From positions 149,091 through 213,090 of the forward strand of contig NZ_CP009321.1 of NCBI RefSeq assembly GCF_000959725.1: 64,000 nucleotides of DNA. Reading direction: 5' to 3'. The DNA comes from Burkholderia gladioli. GTDB taxonomy: Bacteria > Pseudomonadota > Gammaproteobacteria > Burkholderiales > Burkholderiaceae. Shown here piece after piece: positions 9,171-17,669 of this stretch. Under the pieces are notes generated by a model that had not been told where the DNA came from, ran no database searches, and saw only the letters and a list, made by a program, of their open reading frames with translations. The translations under genes and the position numbers were made by a program. The first letter of the stretch is position 1; every line of letters starts with the position of its first letter.

Positions 9171-10079
9171 ATGAATCGAAACAAGCTGCGTGCAGCGATG
9201 TTAATCGCTGTTGCATGCATGTGCGCGGACGCACGTGCGACAGAAAACGGCCTGCAAAGCTACCCGCTCGGCGTGAATACCGTGCTTAACGGAATTGTGC
9301 CAACTCCTGGTACGAGCCAGTTCTATAACTACACGACCTTTTATACCGCTGACCGCTTCGCCGGCCCCAATGGTGGCAGCGCCGTCCCCGGATTCAAGAC
9401 CGACGTGTTCGTCGAGACGCCCCGTATCCTGCATACATGGGGAAACCTGCCCGGGCCATTTACGTTCACGTCCGGACTTGTCGTTCCTCTCGTTCACACG
9501 AATATCGGCATCGGTGGCGCCAGCGATTCACGATGGGGACTGGGTGACATCGTCGTCCACCCGTTAATCATTGGCTACGCGAATCTGCAACATTACTTCT
9601 TCGCAACGCTCGCCCTTGATTTCTCGGTTCCGACCGGGAGCTTTTCCTCCACGCGTCTCGCGAATACCGGCATCAACTCGTATTCTTTCATGCCGAATGT
9701 GAATATTACCTACTTTCCATTCGAGAAAGTGGAGACATCCGTTACGGCCGGATATGAAATAAACTCTCCCGATCGTCAGACTGGGTATCACTCTGGCAAC
9801 CTGGCTTTCCTGGACTGGATTGCAGGCTACGCAGTGACTCCGAAGTGGCAACTCGGCATTCAGGGTTACGTTTTAAAACAGACAACGGACGATACGCTTA
9901 ACGGTGCGGTTTTCGACAACGGATTTCGCGGCCGCGTCTACGCGATTGGCCCTCAGGTCCGTTTCAATTTCAATCAATATTCTGGCGTCGTCCTGAAGTG
10001 GCAACACGAATTCGGCGCTCAAAATCGTCCGCGAGGGGACAGGATATGGCTGGAGTTCACGGTTCCCTTTAACGGCTGA
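9171..10079 (+). CDS. Outer-membrane MetA-pathway channel-like protein (Phenol_MetA_deg)
   Basis: This 302-aa protein has a signal peptide (LRAAMLIAVACMCADARA) and alternating beta-strand segments ending in an aromatic-rich strand (IWLEFTVPFNG), as in outer-membrane barrels. It resembles the family of proteins encoded with phenol meta-cleavage pathways (PF13557), believed to help uptake of aromatic substrates across the outer membrane. ATG 9171 is chosen because GGAGA lies eight bases upstream. It follows the cyclase gene by 116 bp on the same strand. Confidence 0.8.
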   Translation: MNRNKLRAAMLIAVACMCADARATENGLQSYPLGVNTVLNGIVPTPGTSQFYNYTTFYTADRFAGPNGGSAVPGFKTDVFVETPRILHTWGNLPGPFTFTSGLVVPLVHTNIGIGGASDSRWGLGDIVVHPLIIGYANLQHYFFATLALDFSVPTGSFSSTRLANTGINSYSFMPNVNITYFPFEKVETSVTAGYEINSPDRQTGYHSGNLAFLDWIAGYAVTPKWQLGIQGYVLKQTTDDTLNGAVFDNGFRGRVYAIGPQVRFNFNQYSGVVLKWQHEFGAQNRPRGDRIWLEFTVPFNG

Positions 10080-10296
10080 GGGAGAAGATTCGGTTGACAG
10101 CATTTAGGTGAAGCCGGAATATTCGGACGAGCAGTACGTGCTGAAAAAATCACGCCTAAAGGGCGGGGTGTCATTTCGGATCTTAGTTTGCAGCTTGCAT
10201 CAATTCCATTCATTCATTTGTCGTATCAATTTTCGTTTCCCGATAAACGGCGCGAAAAAAGAATGTACTATCTGAAAACTGAAGGAGGCTATTACA

Positions 10297-11544
10297 ATGA
10301 GCGAAGTTAACTGGAGACCTGGTCGTCGTGTGGCAATCGCAGGTGGCGGGCCTGGAGGCGTCTCTGCTGCGCTCGCATTCCTGAAAGCGGGCTTCGACGT
10401 CAAGATTTTTGAGCGGAAGAACAACGTCGAGCCGATTGGTGGCGCGGTTTTGCTTTCGATCCCCGTTCTCATGATCTTGCGCGAATACGGCGTTGATCTC
10501 ACGAGATTTACAGCGGGTGCGACCATGTGGTTTACCAATCACAAGGGAAAGGTTCGCGCGCGGCTGCCGGCGTCACGTGACGCAGAAGTGGCTTCGGGCA
10601 TTGAGCGCTTTTCTCATGGTGTGCTTCGCTCGGAAGTCTGCAGGCGAATGGCCGACCTTCTTCCTGCAGGCGTTGTTCACGTCAATCACGGCGTTGCGGG
10701 ATACTGCGAAACGGCCACCGGCGTACAGGCACTTTTTGAGGATCAGGAACCTGTCGAAGCCGATATCCTGATTGGAGCAGATGGAATTCGCTCGAAGGTC
10801 GCGAGGCAGGCGTTCGGTGATCCTAACCTCTTCCACCTCGGGATCAAGGTTTGGCTAGCGCACTGTGGCACGCCGAATGGGATGAACATTCCGCGAGACC
10901 GGGCGCTTCTGTCGCACTCTTCCCGCTATCAGGCGTCGCACTTTCCGCTCATCCGCCATGGCGAGGAGGGTTTCGAGTGGTGGATTGTCGAGAAGTTTCC
11001 TGAAGGAACTTCGCACCCGGCCGATCCGAAGGCATACGTGCGAAACATCGTTAAGGATTTCGACACTCCGATCCGCGACCTCGTCGAGATTACCGACTTC
11101 AGCACCTCTACTTTCCAGTGGGAAATCTATAACCGCAGTGCGTTGCAGAAGTGGTCGAAGGGGCGTGTTGCGTGCCTGGGTGACGCCGTTCACCCGGTTT
11201 CGCCGTATGCCGGCTATGGTCTCGGTATGGCTGTCGAGGACGGCTACTTCATTGCTCGCTCACTGCGGGGCTGCGATCTGCGAAACGCAGAAGCGGTTCG
11301 CCTGGCGTTCAATGCGTTTGAAGATATCCGCGTTAACTACGTCAATACGCACGTAGCATTTGCGCAGAAACTCGGTCATATGTTTCACAAGGTTCCAGCT
11401 CCGTTGAGTTATCTGCGCGACTTCGTCTTTGATCGGACTTCTTTCCTTCAAAAATCGCTATCGCAGGGGTATACGCAGGACGTCCTGAAGGAAACGATGG
11501 ACTTACGTGAACTTCACGTTGTTCGTGTGGAGTCGCTCGCGTAG
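10297..11544 (+). CDS. FAD-dependent monooxygenase (second copy in the cluster)
   Basis: This 415-aa monooxygenase of the PHBH/salicylate-hydroxylase type has GGGPGGVSAALAFLKAG (FAD binding), ILIGADGIRSKVAR (DG motif) and ACLGDAVHPVSPYAGYGLGMAVED (GD motif). It is only distantly similar to the monooxygenase at 4951 and probably acts on a different intermediate, or performs the second of two hydroxylations. A good AAGGAGG box lies before the ATG. A 217-bp gap separates it from the channel gene, so it may have its own promoter. Immediately downstream comes an insertion sequence. Confidence 0.88.
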   Translation: MSEVNWRPGRRVAIAGGGPGGVSAALAFLKAGFDVKIFERKNNVEPIGGAVLLSIPVLMILREYGVDLTRFTAGATMWFTNHKGKVRARLPASRDAEVASGIERFSHGVLRSEVCRRMADLLPAGVVHVNHGVAGYCETATGVQALFEDQEPVEADILIGADGIRSKVARQAFGDPNLFHLGIKVWLAHCGTPNGMNIPRDRALLSHSSRYQASHFPLIRHGEEGFEWWIVEKFPEGTSHPADPKAYVRNIVKDFDTPIRDLVEITDFSTSTFQWEIYNRSALQKWSKGRVACLGDAVHPVSPYAGYGLGMAVEDGYFIARSLRGCDLRNAEAVRLAFNAFEDIRVNYVNTHVAFAQKLGHMFHKVPAPLSYLRDFVFDRTSFLQKSLSQGYTQDVLKETMDLRELHVVRVESLA

Positions 11545-11594
11545 AAAGCGATATTTTTAGTTTGCGATTTAGTTGGGACAGGAAAATGGTAGAT

Positions 11595-12683
11595 GGGCCT
11601 GTCCGTAATTTTGTGTTCGAGGCATATTTTTGTCCCAAGGAGAACATATGCCTCGCAAACCGAAAGCCATGCCGGCCGAGTTGCCGGCGATTCCCGCCGA
11701 GCTGCTGGAGCAGTTCGGCAATGGCCCGATGACGGCCGATGCCATCAACGCCGCAACGCTGGCACTCAAGAAAGCGCTGATCGAGCGCGCGCTGGGTGGT
11801 GAAATGAATCACCATCTAGGCTACGCGTCGGGCGCGGCCAAGCCAGCTGAGGTGAGCAATCAACGCAATGGCAAAAGCGCCAAGACGGTCCTGACCGAAG
11901 ACGGCCCGATCCGTATCGAGGTGCCTCGCGATCGCGACGGCAGTTTCCAGCCGCTGCTCATTCCCAAGCACGAACGCCGCTTCACCGGCTTCGACGACAA
12001 GATCGTGGCGATGTACGCACGCGGCATGACCGTGCGAGAAATCCAGGCTTTTCTGCTCGAACAGTACGGCACCGAGGTGTCGCCGGATTTCATCAGCTCC
12101 GTCACCGATGAAGTCATGGCCGAGGTCACGGCCTGGCAAGCCCGGCCGCTTGAACTGATGTATCCGGTCGTCTTCTTCGATGCCTTGCGGGTCAAGATCC
12201 GGGAAAACGCCGTCGTGAAAAACAAGGCCATTTACCTGGCGCTGGGCGTGTTGCCCGATGGAACGCGCGACATTCTAGGGCTCTGGATCGAAGGCACCGA
12301 AGGCGCGAAGTTCTGGATGAAGGTCTTCAATGATCTGAAAACGCGTGGTGTGAACGACATCCTGATCGCCGTCACCGATGGACTGAAAGGGATGCCCGAG
12401 GCGCTGGCAGCCGTATTTCCGGCCACGACGCTGCAGACCTGCATCGTGCATCTGATGCGCAACAGCCTCGATTACGCGAGTTGGAAAGACCGTCGAGGGC
12501 TGGCCGCGGCCATCCGGCCGATCTACACGGCGGCGAGCGCGGAAGCGGCCCAGGCCGAATTGGATGCGTTTGCCGATGGCGAATGGGGACAGCGCTTCCC
12601 GACCGTCAGTGCCTCATGGCGCAACGCCTGGGATCGCGTGATCCCATTCTTCGCGTTTCCCCCGGCGATTCGCAAGATCATCT
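11595..12683 (+). mobile_element. IS256-family element, 3' end lost
   Basis: The left end probably begins at GGGCCTGTCCGTAATTTTG, a motif typical of IS256-family termini, some 50 bp before the transposase. The element ends abruptly at 12683 where an IS66 element begins. No matching right part is found after that IS66 copy, so the 3' end has been deleted. Confidence 0.7.
11648..12683 (+). pseudogene. IS256-family transposase, C-terminally truncated
   Basis: The first ~345 residues of an IS256-type mutator transposase are present. These include GMTVREIQAFLLEQYG and the DDE-region segments VVFFDALRVKIRE (first Asp), AVTDGLKGMPEAL (second Asp) and TCIVHLMRNSLDY. The family usually runs to about 410 residues with a late catalytic Glu (AIESLN region), and that part is missing. 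The open frame continues a few codons into the IS66 end and stops at 12733. The protein should be inactive. Confidence 0.85.
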
Positions 12684-12751
12684 GTATGCGGTCCACGAAC
12701 GACGCCCCTCAGAGAAGGTGTCGGAGTGTGTGAGGTGGGTAACGCTGCGGT

Positions 12752-14332
12752 TCAGCGGAGCTCAGCAGGCATCTTCCAGGGCAGCAGCGCGTCGTAATCG
12801 TCAACAGTCTTCGCCAGGGGCAGACGCTGGAACAGCCAGGTGAGGTATCGGTACGGGTCGATGCCATTGGCCTTCGCCGATTCGACCAAGGTATAGAGAT
12901 TGGCGCTCGCGTTTGCACCATCGACGGTGTCGGAGAACAACCAGCCGCGGCGCCCCACGCAGAACGGGCGAATCGCGTTTTCGCAGGGATTGTTCGAGAT
13001 GGGCCAGTCGCCATTCTCGAGGTAGCGGATCAACTTCGGCCATTGCGCGCGCAAGTAGGTCAGTCCCTTGCCGAGCAGGCTTTTCGGTACGATACCCGGC
13101 GATTGCTCGAGCATCAGCGCATGGATAGCATCGAGTACGCGTGCACTGTAGCGTCGTCGCAATCGCTGTCGTCGCTGCGACGGCCACGTCTCACTGCGCG
13201 TCTCGGCAGCGAACAGCTTTCCGATCAGCTTGATGAAGCGCGTCGCGAGCAGATCGGGCGTTCGGGCAGCCTTCGGTACGCTGTCCTCCGCTTTGACGAA
13301 GTACCGTCTCACGTGTACCCAGCATCCAAGGTGAACGAGCTGGTGACGTTGAGCGATGTCGTTGTAGGGCTCGTAGCCGTCGGTCATCATGACCGCGCCT
13401 TCGTGGATTCCGGTGAACAGCTTGTCGGCCAGCTTGGTGCCGCGCCCAGGCGTATAGGTGAAGCAGCGGATGGGGACACCCGAACCGGTCATTTGCGCCC
13501 AGAGGTAACTCTTCGTTTGGGGGCGGCGGCCTTCCTCCTTGAGCACCTGGAGCGTCGTCTCGTCGCAGTAGATCAGCTCGGCATCGAGCAACGCGTCACG
13601 CATCAGGTTGATCACGGGCTGCGTCGCGAGGCCAACTCGGACCATGCTGGCGGCGATCGTGTTCGACGAGATGTCGCCGCCGAAACGACGCAGCAGGCCG
13701 GCCTGGCGATACAGCGGCATACCGAACTGGTACTTGCCGGTGGCAATCCACGCGAGTGCGGATTCGCTCAACAGTCCGCGAGGGATGATGCGCGGCGGCG
13801 CCGGCGTGACCTTGATGCCGAGATCGCAGCACGGACACGCGTATTTGACGCGATGGTGCTGGATCACGCGAAGCTGCTCGGGGATCACATCGAGCTGCTC
13901 GCTTATCTCTACGCCGAACTCGACGAGCGCGTGCCCATCGTTTGCGCAGAAGCGTTCAGCTTCGGGCAGTTCGTGTCGCACGACGTCGCGCGGCAGGTTG
14001 GGATCGAGTGGTTTGCGGTGGCCGCGCTTCTTGCGCGTATGCGCAGCAACCGCCAATTCCGCAGTGTCTTCCTGCGCCGGCGTCGCCTTCGTGCCCAGCG
14101 CTTCGGCTTCATTGAACAGACCGAGCTGTTCCGAGGATCGCGCCTCACTTTTGGCGCCGAATAATTCGTGCCGATAGGCGCGCAGCCGCTCCTCCGCGAG
14201 ATCGCGTTCCGCCGTCACGAGACGCAGCGTGCCGCGAACTTCTTCATGCTCGCGCTGAAGCGAACCATACGCTTCGCGTATCGCGAGCAGCGCGGCAAGT
14301 TCGGCGGCGGTGATGGTGACCTGGATCGGCAT
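12752..14332 (-). CDS. tnpC: IS66 transposase TnpC
   Basis: This 526-aa protein is the main transposase of the IS66 family. An N-terminal leucine-zipper-like helix (TAERDLAEERLRAYRHELFG) is followed by a zinc-finger-like cysteine region (KYACPCCDLGIK) and the DDE_Tnp_IS66 core (YCDETTLQVLKEEGRRPQ; MTDGYEPYNDIA; NNPCENAIRPFCVGRRGWLF with the Glu). The C-terminus LLPWKMPAELR matches the IS66 C-terminal domain. It is full length, unlike the frameshifted copy at 32480. Confidence 0.93.
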   Translation of the reverse strand: MPIQVTITAAELAALLAIREAYGSLQREHEEVRGTLRLVTAERDLAEERLRAYRHELFGAKSEARSSEQLGLFNEAEALGTKATPAQEDTAELAVAAHTRKKRGHRKPLDPNLPRDVVRHELPEAERFCANDGHALVEFGVEISEQLDVIPEQLRVIQHHRVKYACPCCDLGIKVTPAPPRIIPRGLLSESALAWIATGKYQFGMPLYRQAGLLRRFGGDISSNTIAASMVRVGLATQPVINLMRDALLDAELIYCDETTLQVLKEEGRRPQTKSYLWAQMTGSGVPIRCFTYTPGRGTKLADKLFTGIHEGAVMMTDGYEPYNDIAQRHQLVHLGCWVHVRRYFVKAEDSVPKAARTPDLLATRFIKLIGKLFAAETRSETWPSQRRQRLRRRYSARVLDAIHALMLEQSPGIVPKSLLGKGLTYLRAQWPKLIRYLENGDWPISNNPCENAIRPFCVGRRGWLFSDTVDGANASANLYTLVESAKANGIDPYRYLTWLFQRLPLAKTVDDYDALLPWKMPAELR

Positions 14333-14362
14333 GCCGATTCGACAGACATGCCGATCTCGCGT

Positions 14363-14716
14363 TCAACTGACGCGACGATATTCGCGTCTCGGATGCCGCT
14401 GGATCGTAGTAATGTCGTCACCGTCGAGCAACGCGTGCAGCAGATCCGTCGTCATCGTCACGACTTCGGTTTTCTTGTCTGGCCAGGTGAAGCGATCGGC
14501 CTCAAGGCGTTTCGTTAGCAGCCAGAAGCCGTTCCCATCCCAGCCGAGGATCTTGATTCGATCACGACGCCGATTGCCGAACACGTAGAGCGAAGCATCC
14601 ATCGGGTTCAGTCGCATCGACTGTTCGACGAGAATCGACAGGCTGTTCATGCCGTAGCGGAAGTCGACGGTATCGCGGTGCAGGTAGACCTTCAAGCCTT
14701 CGTCGAACCGGAACAC
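14363..14716 (-). CDS. tnpB: IS66 accessory protein TnpB
   Basis: This 117-aa protein is the standard TnpB (Orf2) of IS66 elements, with VYLHRDTVDFRYGMNSLSIL and the FGNRRRDRIKILGWDGNGFW block. It is needed for IS66 transposition in the family, but its biochemical role is unclear. Its start lies inside the end of tnpA (overlap 14692-14716), so the two are translationally coupled. It is almost identical in layout to the copies at 34094 and 37388. Confidence 0.92.
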   Translation of the reverse strand: MFRFDEGLKVYLHRDTVDFRYGMNSLSILVEQSMRLNPMDASLYVFGNRRRDRIKILGWDGNGFWLLTKRLEADRFTWPDKKTEVVTMTTDLLHALLDGDDITTIQRHPRREYRRVS

Positions 14717-15216
14717 GGCATCCTCCCCAGGATCTGAACCAAGGTCGTCAGTTCGTCGACAGTCGCGATGGCCTTGCCCAGTTCGAGCTCGACACCGTTG
14801 GATAGACGCACGTGCAACGCGAGCGTCATCGATGCTGATGTGGGCGGTGTCAACGACGGCGCCGAAACGACCGGCACGAACGCAGATGCTGGTGCCGTGG
14901 CCGAAATGCGCTTGAGCGAACCCGGGAGACCGATAGCCAAACCATCGACCACTTCGACGGCGGGGGGCAAATCGTGCCCGTCAGCGTCGTTATCTTGCGA
15001 CGCCGGCACGAGGCCTTTCTCGCGCTCCATCAGATACTTCGAAATCCACTTGCGTAGCAGGTTGGCGTTGATCCCGTGCTCCTGCGCCAGGCGAGCCACC
15101 GACACGCCCGGGCGTAACGCGGCCTCGACCAATGCGCGTTTTCCCTTCTCGTCGTAGCGGCGACGGCCGTCGCTGTTTTGACGAACCACTCTCAACTCAG
15201 AGTCTTTGTCAGCCAT
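14692..15216 (-). CDS. tnpA: IS66 protein TnpA (helix-turn-helix)
   Basis: This 174-aa protein has the IS66 TnpA/HTH_8-type N-terminus (RRRYDEKGKRALVEAALRPG, then VARLAQEHGINANLLRKWI), a proline/alanine-rich middle, and a C-terminal segment VRLSNGVELELGKAIATVDE. A 14-bp-arm inverted repeat with a 7-bp spacer (15215-15249) covers the start codon and could be its own operator. It differs clearly in sequence from the TnpA copies at 34423 and 36936, so this is a different IS66 isoform. Confidence 0.9.
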   Translation of the reverse strand: MADKDSELRVVRQNSDGRRRYDEKGKRALVEAALRPGVSVARLAQEHGINANLLRKWISKYLMEREKGLVPASQDNDADGHDLPPAVEVVDGLAIGLPGSLKRISATAPASAFVPVVSAPSLTPPTSASMTLALHVRLSNGVELELGKAIATVDELTTLVQILGRMPCSGSTKA

Positions 15217-15340
15217 AGGTGTCCACCTCCCAAATAGGTGGACACCTATGCTCCTCGCTCAGAGCGCCGTTGGGCAGACGCCGACAATGGACCGCATACG
15301 TTGAGCGTGCCCGGGCCGCGCGTCGACGTCTCAAGGGGCC

Positions 15341-15961
15341 TCACGACGCGCGCGCGTCGTCGCCCGCGGCCGGCGCCGTACGCATCAGCTCGAGCACGTA
15401 GTCGGTCATCGAGACGGCGATCGCCGAGGCCTGCTCGAAGCTCACGATGCTCCGCGCCTCGTCGCCGAGGGTGCGATCGCCCACCTTCAGCTCGACCCAC
15501 TGCGTCCCGAGCGCGAGGGTGCGGGTCACGGTGTAGTACGGCGCGTCCCCCTCCCTGCCACGGTAAATCGCGATCACCGCCTGCGACGCGCCGATCGGCG
15601 CATGCCACTTGTCGGCGTCGGCCGTGCCGGCGACCCACGTGACGCTCCCCACCTGTCGCGTGGTCCACGCGAAGCCACTGGCCCAGGCCAAGGCATCCTC
15701 GGCGCTGGCGAACCCGCTCTGGCGCACGACCGGGTCCTGCCCGCGCTGATACTCGACGCGCGCGCTGTAGGTCGGCGCCTCGTCGGCGCTCGCGCCGAGG
15801 CTTTCGGTGATCGTCACCAGGGCCATGGCGCCGTCCCCGGCGCCATGTAGCTCGGTGCTCGTGCCGAACCGCATCGTGAACCAGCGGTGGCCAGCAAAGT
15901 CGACGTGCCCGTGTTGGGCGTCAGCCGCCAGCGCGGCCAGGGTCTTCGGGATATCGCTCAT
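15341..15961 (-). CDS. Hypothetical plasmid protein, 206 aa
   Basis: I do not recognise this protein. It is acidic, without signal peptide or membrane segment, with tracts such as GHRWFTMRFGTSTELHG and APYYTVTRTLALGTQWVELK that look like beta-strands. It is the last of four minus-strand hypothetical genes (15341-17275) with compact spacing, probably one operon. It ends 42 bp from the right end of IS66 copy 1. GC-rich codon use matches the integrase genes rather than the catabolic cluster. Confidence 0.6.
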   Translation of the reverse strand: MSDIPKTLAALAADAQHGHVDFAGHRWFTMRFGTSTELHGAGDGAMALVTITESLGASADEAPTYSARVEYQRGQDPVVRQSGFASAEDALAWASGFAWTTRQVGSVTWVAGTADADKWHAPIGASQAVIAIYRGREGDAPYYTVTRTLALGTQWVELKVGDRTLGDEARSIVSFEQASAIAVSMTDYVLELMRTAPAAGDDARAS

Positions 15962-16055
15962 GAGGGTGTCCGGTTGTGCATCGATGGGTCAAGGGGGCTC
16001 AGCCGCGCGGTCGAGCGTGGGTTCAGGTCGGGCGCGCGGGGCGTGCCCAGGGCGC

Positions 16056-16382
16056 TCATCCGGCGTGCCCATTGCGTTGCAGCCAGCGTTGGCGCCGATC
16101 GGCCGGCGAATCCAGGCGCAGGGTGAGCGAGCCGGGCCACGCGGCCAGCGCCGCGCGCAGATCCGCCCCGAGATCCGCCGACGGGCCGCCCCGCGCCAGC
16201 TCGACCAGCTCGAAATCGCCCAGGCGCTGCAGGCCGATGCGCGTGAGGCGCCAGGTGTGGTCGTCGTAGACCTCGGCGAGGAACGACGTCAGGCCGATGC
16301 CCCAGATCGACACGCGCCAGGTTTGGATGACGGAACGCACTGGGTTCGCCGCGGCCGCCGCGATCGGATTCGATGGGTTCAT
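16056..16382 (-). CDS. Hypothetical plasmid protein, 108 aa, with a truncated paralogue at 25413
   Basis: No known domain is recognised. The C-terminal ~70 residues (EVYDDHTWRLTRIGLQRLGD onward) are nearly identical to the product of 25413-25634, so the family is duplicated in this plasmid. It lies 7 bp downstream of the 86-aa gene at 16390 and belongs to the same minus-strand operon. The conserved tail with DFELVELARGGPSADL suggests a folded, functional domain. Confidence 0.6.
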   Translation of the reverse strand: MNPSNPIAAAAANPVRSVIQTWRVSIWGIGLTSFLAEVYDDHTWRLTRIGLQRLGDFELVELARGGPSADLGADLRAALAAWPGSLTLRLDSPADRRQRWLQRNGHAG

Positions 16383-16389
16383 GGGGGCG

Positions 16390-16650
16390 TCAGTGGCGCG
16401 CGGCCGGGTAGACGAAATCGGCTTCCGGGGTGAAGGCGTAGCGCGTCGGGTCGTTCTCGAACAGCACGTAGCCCTCGATGCCGCGCTCGCGCAGCGCCGC
16501 GACGGCGCGCCGGGTGCTGGCCAGCGAGAACGTCTCGAGCTTGCCCGGGTCGACGCCCTGTCGGCCGCCTGTCGAGGTCCCCAAGCCGGTCATCAGGACG
16601 ATCATGGGCTCGTCGGTGCCGACCTTGCGGCCGAAGATCTGGTGCTTCAT
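16390..16650 (-). CDS. Hypothetical small plasmid protein, 86 aa
   Basis: The start ATG at 16650 has an AGGAG box six bases upstream, which decides it over the longer frame. The product begins MKHQIFGRKVGTDEPMIVLM and has no recognised domain. It ends with FVYPAARH. It sits between two other hypotheticals in a co-directional block and is probably co-transcribed with them. Confidence 0.55.
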   Translation of the reverse strand: MKHQIFGRKVGTDEPMIVLMTGLGTSTGGRQGVDPGKLETFSLASTRRAVAALRERGIEGYVLFENDPTRYAFTPEADFVYPAARH

Positions 16651-16741
16651 CGTGCAGCTCCTGTTGGCCCGGGGGCCGGTGTGGGCGTGGGCGCGGACAC
16701 GGCCGCGCCCGCCTCGCTCTGCTATTCGCTGCCCGCCACGC

Positions 16742-17275
16742 TCAGGCCTGGGGCTGACGGGAAAGGTGGTCCGCCACGTCGACCACAACGTCCGCCGCGC
16801 GCGCCTCGGCGAGGGCGCGCGAGGCAAACGGGACGGACCGGCAGCCGCGGTACGTGATACGCCACGCGCCATCGTCGTCACGCTGCATCAACGCCGGCTC
16901 CCCGAGAAACACGGCGTGATACCGCTCGGGCTCGCCGGCTCCGTCGTCCACCCGCACCCACTTGGGGTGCGCCGGCGCCGGGTCGCCCCAGAAAAATTCG
17001 GCCTGGGCTTCCGTGCGGGCCAGCAGCGCCCCCTTCCATAGGTCCTGGTCTTCCACATTGCTCTCCAGCAGGAAGAACTGACGGGTTTCGGGCCCGGCTT
17101 CGGTCTGACGGGTGAGCGTGTCGACCCGATAGCTTTGGAATCGCGACGCCGCGTCGGTGCTGAAGTCCGGACGCCAGGTCTCGATGAACGACGACGGTTC
17201 GGCGTCGCGCAGTTTGCCGTGCCAGCGGCCCCCGACGCAGAGCAGCTGCGCGTCGTCGAAGTTGATGATGGTCAT
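16742..17275 (-). CDS. Hypothetical plasmid protein, 177 aa
   Basis: I do not recognise the family. The sequence is soluble and acidic with several Trp residues (VGGRWHGK, IETWRPDF, FFWGDPAPAHPKWVRVDDG). It is the first gene of the four-gene minus-strand block ending at 15341. The ~390 bp upstream contain the nested palindrome at 17499-17540 and the divergent gene at 17670. Confidence 0.55.
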   Translation of the reverse strand: MTIINFDDAQLLCVGGRWHGKLRDAEPSSFIETWRPDFSTDAASRFQSYRVDTLTRQTEAGPETRQFFLLESNVEDQDLWKGALLARTEAQAEFFWGDPAPAHPKWVRVDDGAGEPERYHAVFLGEPALMQRDDDGAWRITYRGCRSVPFASRALAEARAADVVVDVADHLSRQPQA

Positions 17276-17669
17276 GCGGTGGTCCTCGTCGTGTTGGTAT
17301 GGCCGCGCGCGGAGGCGGGCGCATCGATATCGTGACGCACGCTACGAAACTTGTACAACGGGATACATTCCGCGCGCTGCGCCCGGTCACGCGGCGCCCG
17401 GCACCGCGCCGGGCGGGTGTGGCGCGCAGGCCCGCCGGGCGCGGCTCGGAGGGGATCAGGAGGGAGTATCGGCGAAAAGCGGCCGATCTGACCGGATGAA
17501 ATCGCACAGGCGATAAGCCTAGTTATCAGATGTGCGATTTGTCTATCGACCGAATGTTCACGCCCTGCCTCTTGAAGTCGGCCGGCCGCACCACCATATC
17601 AGCGCCTGCGCACGCGGCTTCCCTTTGGCACGCCCCGGTTGATTGATCGCGGAAGCGACGTGAGCAACC
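17276..17669. other. Divergent intergenic region with a nested palindrome
   Basis: About 390 bp separate the minus-strand hypothetical block from the PIN-like gene. It contains the 42-bp nested palindrome described separately and is otherwise GC-rich without a gene that I can support. It probably carries two divergent promoters. Confidence 0.5.
17499..17540. repeat. 42-bp nested palindrome
   Basis: Outer arms AAATCGCACA and TGTGCGATTT (17499-17508, 17531-17540) are perfect. Inner arms GATAA and TTATC are also perfect around GCCTAG, with three unpaired bases between inner and outer arms on each side. The layout would suit an operator for a tetrameric regulator, a recombination site, or an extruded hairpin. 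No terminator-like T run follows. Confidence 0.6.

Larger units (their letters stand above)
12684..15299 (-). mobile_element. IS66-family element, copy 1
   Basis: Inverted ends start GTATGCGGTCCA on both sides (12684 inward and 15299 inward). Genes tnpA, tnpB and tnpC lie on the minus strand. The 8 bp outside each end (GATCATCT and GTTGAGCG) do not match. No target duplication remains, which points to recombination or deletion next to this copy. All three reading frames appear intact. Confidence 0.88.
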
